Under the pieces are notes generated by a model. It ran no database searches, had not been told where the DNA came from, and saw only the letters and a list, made by a program, of their open reading frames with translations. From Maratus speciosus (lineage: Eukaryota; Arthropoda; Arachnida; Araneae; Salticidae): a DNA stretch of 64,000 nt. Positions 23,457 through 35,099 of this stretch are shown one piece after another. A program made the translations under genes and the position numbers. The stretch spans positions 95,871,307-95,935,306 of the forward strand of contig OZ010800.1 in NCBI GenBank assembly GCA_963932465.1, given 5' to 3'. Within the stretch, counting starts at the first letter, position 1, and each line of letters starts with the position of its first letter.

Positions 23457-26400
23457 ACAGGGTGCCCACTCTCAACGGTGTTCAATGGCTAATTCCTAAA
23501 CCGTTTGTCATAGACATATAGTTCCAACTACAAAAATGTTTTGAATGAGGTAAAGAAATATTTTAAAAGCGATTTGGGTCAATAAAAATATTTTTCCTAA
23601 AAAATTACGAAACTTAAATTTTTATAAGATCCCCCGGTCCTATAAGTTATATTTAGTAAAATTTTCCTATTACACTGATAAGTAAGACAAAAAAGTCCCG
23701 TTCATATAACACTAAAATTGTTCGAGTTATGAAACTTTAAAAATGCATGATTTATAGCACTTTTCTGCATCTGAACACAGATGAGTTCCGCCATGCTTTG
23801 AGGGAACATATACCAAATGCTTATGTATTTGAAGAACTTATTTCATGTGTATCTGGGCTTTGAAAAAAATCGTACCAGCATTACGATTGAGTTAACTTTT
23901 ATTAAGTTTCAGATTAACTAAAATAATTGTATTTTAACATATGTTTTATTTTGTAAGGATTTGAGACTGTTTCAATTCATGAATGTTATTTTTATAAGTT
24001 TTTATGTAACTTCAACGATCATAAGTATGTTTTTCCAGTTCAAAATTTGTGCTCGAACTTTAACTCACTTTCAAATATCCGATCAAGATTAAATTTTATA
24101 TACTGACGTAAATCCGATGAGAATCTAATATTAGGATTTTCGGTAGTTACCATTTATACTTATTTTACAGGATAACACAAAAAATTTCGGATGGATTAGC
24201 GCCAAGATGTTTAAGAACAAGTTTTAGATTAGATAACACAAGACTGCAATGTTTTTTTTTCTTTTTTTTCTTTTAATATTTTTAAGTACTAAATCCGAAA
24301 ATTACCTTAATTTTTTACCATCATGTCTGGATTTTTCGCAAATCATAAATTGTGAAAGTTAAAAAATAACAAAAATCTGATACTATAAAATAGAAGAGGT
24401 AACTGTATTTTTTAACTTTTAATAATTGATTTTTATGCACTTTTCAGAACTGAATCTGAAAATGACCTTCATTTTTAACCATCACGTTAGAATTTTTTTG
24501 CAAATCGTAAATGTCAAAGTTAAAATACAGCGGAAATCTGATACTATAACACAAATGTAAAACTTTTTTTATTTATTTTTTTTATTATTTAACTAGTGGT
24601 CTCTGCCCCCTACGAGCTTCGCTCGCCAACCCTCGTTCAGACTCTAAAAATCCGTTAATTTGACCGGCTTAAAAAACATTACGAAAGATTGAATTATAAT
24701 TAAAAAACCAGTAGCGATATCCCTGTAAACGGATTTCCATTTATTTCTCTTCTAACGAAGGATTTTAAATGCTGCTGTGGATTCCTGTTTTTATGTTTGA
24801 TTAAATAAAATTAGTTAAACGTCTGAACATTAGCTAATGTAAAATGAACTAAGTCAACAGAGTCTTTTCTTCGTGGTATTTTTTAATACAGCTATAAAAA
24901 ATTATTTTAAATCTGACGTAATTTTAATCAAACTTTTCTTTTTGTAATATTCACCTGGAACCTGGAAATATTTCAATTGTTAGAAAATAAATATTATTAT
25001 TTGCGCTGTCTTTGGCAACAGTAGTTAAAAAGATTATCTCGAAATGTGAAGTAAATTTCACGTGTACGTGTAAATGTATATTTTAATTTAAACTGTTTGG
25101 CAATATTATTTGGCTATTTGAAATAGGAAGTAATTCCACCCGCATTTACTGCCTTTAACATGTATTAAATAATTAATTGTTTTATAGGTTTTTTTTTCTT
25201 TTCAAATATTCATGTGTATAAACAATTTTTATGGCATAATTTTTAATATTTTCCTGCTTTTAACACGTAATCATTTCATTCTAATTTCATAGGGTATTTT
25301 TCTGTTTATAATAGTCACGTGTAAATAAATTTTCAGTTTATAGGAAATATTATTATTTGAGAAGTTTTTACAATTTTGGCAACAATTTAAAATTATAACC
25401 TTTTCTAAAATATGTAAAAAATATCTCAGGAAATGCTGAAATTTTGCATTTAAAATGGAAATAAACCTACAAATAATTAGTCAAATTAAAACAATAAAGG
25501 CAGCCTGCACACCGGGAACTTCTAATGTATAAAATGATCTAAAAATTATTAAATTCCTATGTATAATTTTTGCTCGTATAAAACCTTTTTAATGGGACGA
25601 TTTTGACCAACTTTAACATTAAATATCTGATTAAATGGTTCTTCGATTTGAAAACTGTCTGCATCACCGTGTTTATCAAACATTTCTCTGTAATACCGTC
25701 GATTTTCGTATTTTTGTATGCCGTAGTTTTCTTAATATTAACGAAGAAAGACCCCAGGTCATGAAAAATTCAAAACCGGCGGCGGTGACAGCGTTAGTTA
25801 CTTTTTTTAGAATAGAGAGATTCAATAATTTATTCAATTTTTTGGCTTATACTGGGATTCTTATAGCTAAACTATTGAAGGGTCCGATGAGGTGGGGGAG
25901 GAGGTTCAATTTTATATTTTAAATTTTTAACTTTGAAGTTTACAATTTACGAAAATTCCTGACGTGATGGCTAAATATGAAGGTCATTTACAGATACAGC
26001 AGTAAAAAATACATAAAAATCAATTATCAAAAGTTAAAAGTACAACTATGACATCTATTTCATTATAGTATCAAATTTTTGCTATTCTTTTCTTTTAAAC
26101 AAAAAAAAAATAGCGAAAATTTGAACGATAGCGACTTTAAAATTTACGATTTGCAAAATAATGTTTATGTGATAGTAAAAAATGAAGGCCAATTTCGAAT
26201 TCAGCGGTATAGAATACATAAGAATCAATTATCAAAGGCTAAAACTGTTAATTTTCATCATTTTACTTAACAAAAATTCTGTTGTTTTTTTTCTTCTTAT
26301 ATATTTATTATAAATTGTATATTTTGCATTAATATGTCAGAATGATTAAAGATTTCAAAATTATATTGCAATGTTAATTTTACTCTCAACCATTTTTTTA

Positions 26401-26748
26401 ATATATCTGACGAAATTATATTTCTGCTAATGTGAATGACCCCTAATTTGCAGCAAAAAATATGCTCGAACTTTAAACCGTTATTACTCGGTCAATTTTA
26501 ATCGTAAAATAACGGGACTTTTTTGTCTTACTTGTCAGTGTAATAGGAAATTTTTACTACATCTAACTTATAAGACCGAGGGACCGTATAAAAATTTAAA
26601 TTTCGTATTTTTTTAAGAAATGTTTCTATTGACCCAAATTGCTTTTAAAATATTTCTTTGCGTCATTTAAAACAAACGACACTGTCCTAAACTAACGGTT
26701 TAGGAATCAGCCATTGGACACCTTTGGCAGTGAACACTCTGTATATGT
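23457..26748. mobile_element. Foldback element split by a Helitron-like insertion
   Basis: The outer arms (23458-23702 and 26507-26748) are inverted copies: TACAGGGTGCCCACTCT opens the left, and the complement of TACAGAGTGTTCACTG closes the right, followed by CAATGGCT(A/G)ATTCCTAAACC in both. Inner arms (about 24270-24560 and 25925-26275) also pair and contain a tandem unit of about 160 bp (CAAATC(A/G)TAAAT near 24341 and 24500). Without the insertion the element would be about 2.05 kb. No transposase is present. Confidence 0.7.
24593..25823 (-). mobile_element. Helitron-like non-autonomous element, copy 3
   Basis: On the minus strand it starts TCTCTATTCTAAAAAAAG after A and ends CTAG before T; joining the flanks restores an uninterrupted A-T site within the foldback element. 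The body matches copies 1 and 2 (for example CTGTCTGCATCACCGTGTTT near 25658). This copy gives the clearest view of both ends because the flanks belong to a different repeat. Non-coding. Confidence 0.6.
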
Positions 26749-27611
26749 TTTAAATTTTAATATATGAGCCATTTAAAGGTTAACTGCTAAATTTTACCTT
26801 CATCTCTTAATTTCCAAAAAATTTTGAAACTCACAACTTAAAAAAATAATAATACAAGTATAAAGTAATCTCTTTCCGAATATATGAATATTTTCCACAA
26901 AACAGATATTCAAGTGCATTTCGTATATCTTTAAAGATTGCTTCAGAAAAATAAAAATATACAAACTTTAATAGAGGTATCTATTTTAAAGTAGAATATT
27001 GCATAAGCATATGTTTACTTTTGCTTCAAAGCACGTCAGTTTTTGCATTTTAATTTTGTGTATCTAGCGACCCATGAAATTGTAAATCAACCGAAGCAAA
27101 TGTTTTTGAAAAAAAATCTGAAAAGATAAAATTCTAAATACAAGATCAATATTTACCTGTCTATAATAAATATAATATATTCATAACCATTAAATGACAG
27201 TGAAGTTTCAAAACAACATTTTTTTAATCATTTAGATTAAACATTAAAACCCCACTGGCATATAACATACTCAATTATTCATTCTGTTTATTTTGTAGTG
27301 CTATAGTATTATCTGATTTATATTATGATATGCCAAAATAAATTAGATATATTTCGATTTTGTGTGCATGTCTGTATAATATGAATGTATGCATATAACA
27401 GAATCTCTCGTAAACTCTCGCTGTTGCTCTCTTCTTTATTTTTCTATCTCCTTTTTTTCTATCTGTCAATTTATATATATATATATATATATATATATCT
27501 GTCTATTTATTTTTCAGTCTATATTCCTGTCTATCTACACCTGTCTGTTTGCCTATCTGGCTATCTATCTATGATTCTGCCTGTCTGTCTATTTTTCTCC
27601 TTCTGATTATA

Positions 27612-27644
<33 letters not shown>

Positions 27645-28309
27645 CAAAAGTAAAATTTTTTCTGCTGATTCGGTAAGCCTTTAAATAATAATATGGAACT
27701 ACAGGTAAAATTCGGATAATGAGGGAAAATTTATGAATTTTTTATCAGATTATGAATGTGAAATTATTCAATTTTACAAGTTGAATGCCCGAATCTCTAC
27801 TCTTTTGACAGTAAGTTTAATCAAGGTTTACTTATTTTAACTTTTTAACTGTCAAATTTGATTTTAGTTGCCGCAGAAAAGCCGACATCATCGGGCATCA
27901 TTACAATTTGCATGTCATTCTAATTACAATATTGCCTTGAATATTAATCAGTCGTGCAGCCTAAGTGCAAACATCCGAAAATGTCCGTCAAACCGAAAGG
28001 AAATAGTCAATTTTGCAGGTTGAGCTGCTTCATCAAACCCTTCCTAATACCACCGTTAATTGTAGACACTATGTATTTCAGAATATTTAGTAATATGTGT
28101 ATTTTATGCAAATATGAATAGAAAGACGTGATATTTTATGCGATTAAAATAAAATTGTAACTATCTGCATGGCAATCCGGTAGGTTTATTCAAATTTCAC
28201 GAAGTTTTTCGAAAATTTAAGGGAAATAGAAATCTAGTTTATTGCATGGGAATTTTGTTTCTTAATCAAAAATATAAAAAGCGATTTTAAATAGCTACAC
28301 CAAGCAGAG
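26749..28309. other. No gene seen; microsatellites at 27470-27500 and 27615-27645
   Basis: Contains two (TA)n runs joined by CTGTCTAT/CTATCTAT-type simple sequence; the two overlapping 60-73 residue frames here are translations of this simple repeat. A segment at 26995-27190 repeats 13808-14000. Confidence 0.5.
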
Positions 28310-28311
28310 TA

Positions 28312-28512
28312 CACTGCTAAAATTTTTGCAGCATTCTGGCAGGTCATTCGACCGTTTTTTGAAAAAACGGTTTCATAACCATAATTTAACTATATTTTGA
28401 CCATAAATTGGCCAATGATATGGTCAGAATAGTGTTAAAATTACGGTTGTGTAACCGTTTTCGGAAAAAAAAGTCAAATGACCTGCCAGAATGCTGCAAA
28501 TTTTTAACAGTG
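28312..28512. mobile_element. Palindromic MITE, second CACTG family
   Basis: 201 bp with ends CACTGCTAAAATTTTTGCAG and CTGCAAATTTTTAACAGTG, flanked by TA. Inverted arms include CATTCTGGCAGGTCATT. TA duplication and CACTG ends suggest Tc1/mariner-type mobilisation. The internal sequence is unrelated to the 10148 family. Confidence 0.88.
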
Positions 28513-28601
28513 TAGCGTTGATCCCCATCCCCTCTTTCTATAACCGCAACCATTTCGAAAAAATTTATTGCATTACAAATAACCATTAACATATAAATTG
28601 T

Positions 28602-28838
28602 CAAATTAAGTTAAATAATGCTATAAAAAGTGATAGAACATCTTTATTAAGACTTACGATCGTTTCATCGCACAATCGGCGACATTTTCAAAATCAATCA
28701 TAATAGAAAATATTTTCACATAACTTAAAAACAATAATATAGTAAACAATGTCACGAGACATGAAGCATAATGAAAATATTGCAACCATAAAATAAAATA
28801 AAAATTAAATTAGCTATTTGCGAGCGTGGATTAATTTA
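28602..28838 (-). repeat. Inverted PLE terminal repeat
   Basis: Reverse complement of 30078-30312 with about one mismatch. It joins the coding region through an A-rich stretch at 28839-28850, the point of 5' truncation. It contains the same degraded hammerhead motif as the right copy (complement of 28646-28690). Confidence 0.93.
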
Positions 28839-28849
28839 AAAAAAAAAAA

Positions 28850-29965
28850 ATTACTCTAAAGAGTGCTCTTAATCTCATAGTTAATAATAATTACTTCACT
28901 TTCGACGGCAAAACATACAAACAGAATAACGGAGCTCCAATGGGTTCTCCTATATCAGGATTATTAGCTGAATTCATATTACGACCTCTTGAAATGTATA
29001 TAAACAATTTGGATTATACCCCCCATGCATGGATCAGATACGTAGACAATATTTTCATCGTATGGCAACATGAAGAAACCTTGCTCAATAACTTTCTGAA
29101 CCAGATTAATAATCTTGATTCTAAAATTAAATTTACATTGGAAATAGAAGAAAATGGTACGCTACCGTATTTAGATGTATTATTAATCAAGACGCACCAA
29201 GGAATAAAGCGCACTGTGTACAGAAAGCCCATAGCCAGTCAATCCATTATCCCTAATAATACGCAAGCACCTTTTTCATACAAAGTTTCTGCATTTAGAC
29301 ATTCTATTCAGAGAGCTTTCACAGTTTGTACCCCTGAACATTTAAATAACGAAATAAATAAAATATATGATATTGCAAGAAACAATGGATACAAAGAAAG
29401 CACCATAGAAAAATTAATTAAGAGCTTGAAGAACAAAAAGAAAAGAAATTTCAAGCCACAAAATTCCACGTTATCCACTTTACAATATTTTCCTGGTTTC
29501 TTCGAACGTTTAAAATATAAACTCAATAAATTCAATATCTTCCTAGTCGCAAAACCATCCATGAAAATAAAAAATATAGTATGCAAGAAAATAGATCCAA
29601 TTGAGTCCAACCAATTAGCAGGAGTATACGAAATACCTTTCACCAAAGAAGATGGAACAAAGCAGTTTTATATAGGTATGACAAGCAGAAAACTTAAAAC
29701 TAGAATCAAAGAACATATAGCAGACATCAAATACAATAGAAGAACCACAGCTTTGGCCAGATTATGCAGCGAAGAACCTTTACAGATTGAATTTAAAAAT
29801 AGCAAGTTAATTTATCCATCAAGATTTTATTTACCATCCATAGTCCGAGAATCAATAGAAATATTTTTACGCAACGAGAATATTTGCAATGATTCTGTGT
29901 CCCTTGATTTACCTAGAATTTGGAAAGAAATACTAAGTAATTGTAGAAACAATAGTAAAAATTAA
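28850..29965 (+). pseudogene. Penelope-like reverse transcriptase / GIY-YIG endonuclease, N-terminally truncated
   Basis: The protein copies element RNA into a nicked chromosomal site. The frame is open from the truncation point, upstream of the first ATG at 28940, and reads NNNYFTFDGKTYKQNNGAPM into MGSPISGLLAEF, the RT motif B region of PLEs. Motif C is YVDN (about 29041) where YVDD is expected, so one catalytic Asp is replaced by Asn. RT motifs before B are lost. The C-terminal GIY-YIG domain is complete: GVY (about 29621), FYIG (about 29666), RKLKTRIKEH and the catalytic Glu in RESIEIF. No internal stop or frameshift occurs over about 370 codons, in line with a young copy. The start codon of the parent is missing. 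The assignment to PLE is secure; the exact clade is not. Confidence 0.9.
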
Positions 29966-30312
29966 TCCACACTCGCAAATAGCCAAGTTAATTTTATTTT
30001 ATTTTATGTTTTGCAATGTTTTTCAGTATACTTGATGTCTCGTGACATTGTTTACCATGTTGTTTTTAAATTATGTGAAAATTAATCCACGCTCGCAAAT
30101 AGCTAATTTAATTTTTATTTTATTTTATGGTTGCAATATTTTCATTATGCTTCATGTCTCGTGACATTGTTTACTATATTATTGTTTTTAAGTTATGTGA
30201 AAATATTTTCTATTATGATTGATTTTGAAAATGTCGCCGATTGTGCGATGAAACGATCGTAAGTCTTAATAAACATGTTCTATCACTTTTTATAGCATTA
30301 TTTAACTTAATT
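29962..30312 (+). repeat. Tandem PLE terminal repeats (pLTR), partial plus longer copy
   Basis: ATTAATCCAC(A/G)CTCGCAAAT begins at 29962 and again at 30080. The first copy is 118 bp and lacks the 3' part; the second continues through the hammerhead-like segment to about 30312. The copies are about 85-90% alike where they overlap. Confidence 0.85.
30221..30266 (+). ncRNA. Degraded hammerhead ribozyme motif in PLE terminal repeat
   Basis: Hammerheads are known from PLE terminal repeats. Here helix I is GATT (30221-30224) with AGTC (30262-30265), helix II GTCGC (30233-30237) with GCGAT (30245-30249), GAA at 30250-30252, and a minimal helix III ACG-AT-CGT (30253-30260) followed by A at the cleavage position. 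The expected CTGANGA is TTGAAAA (30225-30231), with the C3 and G8 positions changed. G8 is a catalytic base, so self-cleavage is unlikely. Confidence 0.55.
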
Positions 30313-30895
30313 TGTTTATAAGTGATTATTATACATGTTTTTATATAAATTGTCGTTTATCCAAAATCATCAAAGGTACTGGCCTCTTAATATTTCTAAA
30401 TGAAGCTTCGAAATTTAAAAAAAAAAGAAAAAAAACAAGTAGGAAATTGTATGCAAAACGTAGCAAATGACGTGAGTTCGTCCTGTTTTATAAATATTTA
30501 GATCTTGGTGCAATAGCTGTTGCACTCTTATTCAAAAATGCACGAATACAAAATTTATTACGAATATATATAGTAAATTCAATAATCCGGATATAACCGG
30601 ACTCCATTTTAAATATGACGAAATTACCATGTGAACCTAGAATCATTACCTACCATGAGATATCATCGAAATAATTACGTATAATAGGATTTAATAGAAT
30701 GAAGAAAACTTTTATTAATACCTTTTTAATTTTTGATTCAATTTTCATAAAATTTGAAACAACAAGACAAAGTTCTACAACGATTATATATATTAAGTTT
30801 CAAACCATTCGATTGGGTAGTTTTTGCGCTGTTATATGCGGACAGACAGACAGACGGACGGACCTGACGACGGCTATAGGTGCTAGGTATTTATA
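30313..30895. other. No gene seen; interspersed repeat with GACAGACAGACGGACGG tail
   Basis: A stretch near 30740-30870 including AAGTTTCAAACCATTCGAT and a GACAGACAGACGGACGG run resembles widely dispersed arthropod repeats that embed this simple sequence. The 100-residue plus frame here is repeat-derived. Confidence 0.4.
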
Positions 30896-31020
30896 TACAG
30901 GGTGCGTCAGGTATTTGAGAACACACGTCATAGATGAAATATCAGATGTATATCATAGTTACAAATATTTTCCTGTTACATATAAACGCGCCAGAACCTA
31001 GAATAAACTAAGGAAATTAA

Positions 31021-31422
31021 GAGGCATGCTGTCATTGGCTCATTGGTTGAAGAACACTTCGATTTAGAGATTGCCACATTCTTGAAACTCGCCCTGTCAC
31101 TTATCTTTATTGTAAGGAGAGAACTGAAGGCTGACAGGCTTCATGTGGTAAACGTTTCATGCAGAAAACAACATTGTCAGCAATATGAAATCTCAAAACA
31201 CCAGAAGTCGTTAGTCAAGTCGATGAAAGTCCTACAAAGTCGATAAGAGCACTCGCTAGGGAGATGCAGGTTGATGAAGCCGCAATCTGACGTGTAATTC
31301 ATGAGAACCTTCGTTAGAGGTCGTACGTGATAAGGAGCGTACTGTGCTTGCCCGAGAGAGCCAGGAACAACTGCCTGACCAGAGACAAGTGCCCCCTGCC
31401 TTGGAAAAGGGCAAAATTGTAA
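31021..31422 (+). pseudogene. Tc1/mariner-type transposase fragment, badly decayed
   Basis: From 31231 the plus frame reads PTKSIRALAREMQVDEAAI, stop, RVIHENLR, stop, RSYVIR, then PERARNNCLTRDK, which I recognise as the N-terminal HTH and linker region of mariner-type transposases of arthropods. A TACAGGGTGCGTCAGGTATT segment at 30897, similar to terminal repeats of such elements, may be the left end. No catalytic D/E motifs remain and no matching right end was found. The frame upstream of 31231 is shifted and doubtful. Two in-frame stops (31288-31290 and 31315-31317) rule out function. Confidence 0.65.
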
Positions 31423-31980
31423 TGTTGTTTTCTCTGTATTCTGTTTTAAATTCTAAAAAAAAATGATTCTTCGAACATTTTACAAAAAAAACATAATAAC
31501 GAATATGAATGCAATCCTTGGAAGTATTAATCATTGTTCGACGTATTAAAAATACATTAAAATAGTAGAATTATATTACTTTAAATATTGCTTGTATTGC
31601 AGTGAAACCTGAAGCTTAGTGAACGTATTAACACGGGCTTGTCAGTGAGGGGGTTAACAAGGTGAAATATCAAGAGGAGCCTTGGGTCAAACTTGGGTAT
31701 TGTTATTGAAAAAAAAAATAATGTGTTGGGTTTGTTTTGATATGATCGCCCCCTAAGCAAATTTTATAGACATTGCTTAAAAGTAGACTTTATTTGCAAG
31801 CGTTAGGTCCCAGTAACTTTCTCCTGGAATAACTTGTTGCAGAGTTAGTAAGAGGTGTTTTTTCCTTGACTGTACAAGACAACGCTATTTCTCAAGGTCT
31901 TCATATGCAAATGACAGTTAAATTTTTCTAGTTTCAGAAGTTTTTTCTGGAACTGTAACGCATTTAAATCTTATGCTAGG
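31423..31980. other. No gene seen
   Basis: AT-rich sequence without recognised features. GTGAGGGGGTTAAC near 31647 faintly resembles a piggyBac right end but has no partner. Confidence 0.4.
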
Positions 31981-32053
31981 AAATATCACGGGCACGCGAA
32001 ATATAGACCGATACCTCAGCCCGTCATATTGACGGGAGTGATAATTAAGGGAT
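31981..32053 (-). mobile_element. Isolated end of the piggyBac family seen at 58477
   Basis: On the minus strand it reads, from TTAA at 32054-32057, CCCTTAATTATCACTCCCGT and then a GACGGGCTGAGGT segment. This follows the left end of the 58477 element for about 75 bp, including the second CGTGCCCGT(G/C)AT block. The rest of the element is missing or unrecognisable. Confidence 0.6.
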
Positions 32054-32149
32054 TAATTAAGCACAACATGAAATTAAAAAAAACCCCAGAACAAAAAATC
32101 GTACCCCAAGCATACATTATAAAACTCTTTCCAACACATTCAGAATACT

Positions 32150-32760
32150 TTAATAAAAATTGGCCGTTTATAAGATGAAATATGACGTCTAAGTAAACAA
32201 TTTGTAAAATGCATAACAGAGTTGAAAACCCAATTTCAGTACTTACCATCTAGAGATAAACTTATTTGTATATGATCTATCGGTTTGTGTATACACTAAC
32301 TATATGCTAAAATTTAGTTCAGTTATCGCTTAACAGAGTTTAAAATTGCTTTTCAGCAAGTTCCATCAATAAACGTAAATGTATTCGAATTCTTTTGTAC
32401 AGCCCTGTATATGATCTATATAATTTATATACACCTAGTAATGCGCAAAACATTTGTTACATTTATCAACATGTACCACAACTGAAAATGAACTTTCAGC
32501 AGTTATCGCTCTTAGACAATACTGTAACCGGTCACTTTGGTGCTTGCCCTGTACGTGAACGATGAATGCTATGCTCAACATAATCTATAGTAAGCCTCTT
32601 GTAGTTCACCTTAGTGATATATATCAATTTAAACATGTTTCAAGTTGCGTAATTTCATTAAAATACACTGCTAAACATTTTTCTCATAGACCGTGATGTA
32701 ATGGAGTTATTTTCAGTGTCCCGGTAAACGAATTATTAATGCTATACTGTATAAACTTCA
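32150..32760 (+). repeat. Satellite S, array 2, about 140-150 bp period
   Basis: Marks TATATGATCTAT near 32269 and 32408 and their variants near 32546 and 32698 give steps of 139, 138 and about 152 bp. Units share GCATAACAGAGTT-like, TTTCAGCAAGTT-like and AATTCTTTTGTAC-like blocks with the array at 17200-17885. Confidence 0.6.
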
Positions 32761-33997
32761 TTATGAATATGAAGGTTGGCAGCTATGCTTCTGCGCATGC
32801 CCGAATGATTTTTTTCCAATATCTAAATAATTCGTAATGCCCATCACTATTTAAAAGTATTTAACTTTGAAACAATCAATTTGTATTGCAGTTAGTTTAA
32901 AATGAAATTACATAAATTTGTAATAATTAACTTAATAGTAAATAAGCTAACATAATTAAACGAAACAAAATGGAGTAATTCAGAACTAAACTTAAAACTT
33001 GTAATGTTACTTAATTGTCATTTATTAAATTAGCTCCTGTCTTTATATTGATCGAATTAATGAAAATTAGATTTTTTTTTAAAGTTTCAAATGAAACTGG
33101 CTTATCTACTTTCTAATAATAATCCACCGAAAACAATATTGTAATACAGTTTTACGTTATCTATCTATCTAAATTGCGTTTTTAAGAAAGTGGGCTGTAG
33201 ATAAATTGTAGTGTTTCCCATCAATGTATCTTTCGATTAGTGCGGTAGTGGAACCTGTATTTACATGGAAACTTTTTAACCGACTTCAAAAAAAGGTGTG
33301 GGTTATCAATTCAACGAGTTTTATTTTTTTTTTACTTTCGTCTATCTCCAATAGAAGAAAGTATTGTAAGAAAAAAATTTTCGACTTCCGGTTTTCGACT
33401 GATTTACACGTTTTAGGGATCAGAGATCCCAAAAAATATATTTATTAAAATGTCTTCTGTCCGTGTACTGACAGAAAAACTCGTTAATATACACTAAATT
33501 ATTCCTCATTTTTTACAAATAATTTCCGTACTCCTAGAAAATATGTTTTATCCGTGAATTCTTCCCGAACGTATAAAAAAGAGGGAGAAATTCCGTTCAT
33601 TCCTAGCACGCATGCGTATTGGGTCTATTAATTAAATTCGAATTTATTTAAAAAATGAAAAACCAAAAATTCCATAAATTAAAATTTCTAACTTAATTAA
33701 AAAAGACGAAAAGTTTTCGAATTTCAAAATAAATAACAATTACTTTTCTCATTCATTCAAAAGTACTCACAATTTATTTTTTAAAGTTGAATTTATAAAG
33801 TTTTTCATAAATAAATATATTCGCATTTAAAATTATATTTTAAATGAAAACATTTAAAAGATATTTTAATTAAGAAAATTAAATGAAAAAAAAATCGATA
33901 TTACTTTTAAAAAAATCTTATCGAATAAGAATATAATATTCGTATTTTACCTCTAGCAATCTACCTAAACCTATTTAAAATTCACATTTTTATACTA
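32761..33997. other. No gene seen; repeat block at 33380-33470
   Basis: TTTTCGACTTCCGGTTTTCG near 33379 matches 11272. The rest is AT-rich. The 74-residue frame at 33224-33448 runs into this repeat and is not credible as a gene. Confidence 0.45.
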
Positions 33998-34317
33998 TAC
34001 TAGCAGAACTACCCGGCTTCGCCCGTGTCAATTATAAGAGACCTTCCATGTAAAATAATAAATTAAAGTGAACTGCTATAGTAATCACAAAGCTGAGATT
34101 TGTGCATTCCCGTCCACAAATTATTAAAATGACAATTAGAAAACATACGTTATTGTCTCGTCACCATAATAAAATCTCTGAGCTTTAATATCACAATGCC
34201 CGTTTCCTTCGGCTGGTGTAACAGAAAAATTTGTAATTTTCTGACAATACGAAAAACAAATCCACCAAATGGCATATCATATAGTGAAATTCTCGTTTGT
34301 ATGGCGTATATCTACAT
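33998..34317 (+). repeat. Start of an interspersed repeat with CCCGGCTTCGCCCG
   Basis: ACTAGCAGAACTACCCGGCT followed by TCGCCCGTGT is a motif I know from dispersed arthropod and other animal repeats. The repeat boundary on the right is not clear and the family is unnamed here. Confidence 0.4.
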
Positions 34318-34890
34318 TATAAAGAAAGAATATGTCAGTGAGTAACGCTAACATCATACTGTTGATGGCAACGACCTAACAGAAAAATTATTCCTTTACA
34401 GCAATTTTTCTTAACTTCTAAACAGCACACAATTTAATTTTTTAAGCTGTCGAATAGAACAAAAATTCATTTCAAATGAAATTTACTTGAAAATTGTATC
34501 TCAGTTTGTTTTTTTTTAATGGGTTTGAAAGTAATTTTTAAGCATGGATATTTTTAAATGTGCGTGCAGCCCAACAAAACCATTACGAAAGATGAACCCG
34601 TTTGCTCTTAATGCAATATTATGAAGAAAAGGCATGTCTATGTGTAACTTTATCATCATATTATTGGTGACAACAACCTAATCTATCCACAAATTTCGAT
34701 TTTACTACAATTTAACTCCTAAACATCGCACATTCGATTGTTCCAACGTCTAATAGAATACAAAAAAAAAAAACTTTCAATAATATTTGTTTGAAAAGTT
34801 TACGTCAATTTATAGATTTTTTATAGATTTTAAAGTGATTCTGAAGCATGAATATTTTTTAAATGTGCGTGCAATTACAAAAGATTAACT
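34318..34890 (+). repeat. Diverged tandem duplication of about 300 bp
   Basis: ACGACCTAAC at 34371 and ACAACCTAAT at 34671 begin parallel stretches that share CTTCTAAACA(G/T)C(A/G)CACA, AATAGAA and TTTTTAAATGTGCGTGCA. Estimated identity is about 70%. The shared core is related to families A and D. Confidence 0.55.
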
Positions 34891-35099
34891 CAATTGCTCA
34901 AAAACGCTGCAAATAATTCAGTACTTGTTTGTTTTCGTGTAATATTTCATAACTAAATTGGTAAAAGAAATTAAAAAGCCAAAATAAAATAAAATAAAAC
35001 ACGAATTTAACAGATATCAAATCGAACTACGCAAAATAATATATTATGTACAGAAAATGCAAATGGGAATTTCTTTCCGGCTGCTTATAACTTGAGTTC

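Larger units (their letters stand above)
28602..30312 (+). mobile_element. Penelope-like element, 5'-truncated, with inverted and tandem terminal repeats
   Basis: Structure: an inverted copy of the terminal repeat (28602-28838), 5'-truncated coding region (28850-29965), a partial direct terminal repeat (29962-30079) and a longer one (30080-30312). This inverted-plus-tandem pseudo-LTR layout is characteristic of PLEs. The inverted arm and the 3' arm differ at about one base in 235 (GATG versus CATG beside AATAAA), so insertion is recent. The element encodes an RT and GIY-YIG endonuclease fusion but lacks the N-terminal part of the RT, so it cannot be autonomous. Confidence 0.92.

Noticed and set aside
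27385..27606. Two overlapping plus-strand frames of 61-73 residues with IYIYIYIY
   Set aside because: They translate TA and CTAT microsatellites.
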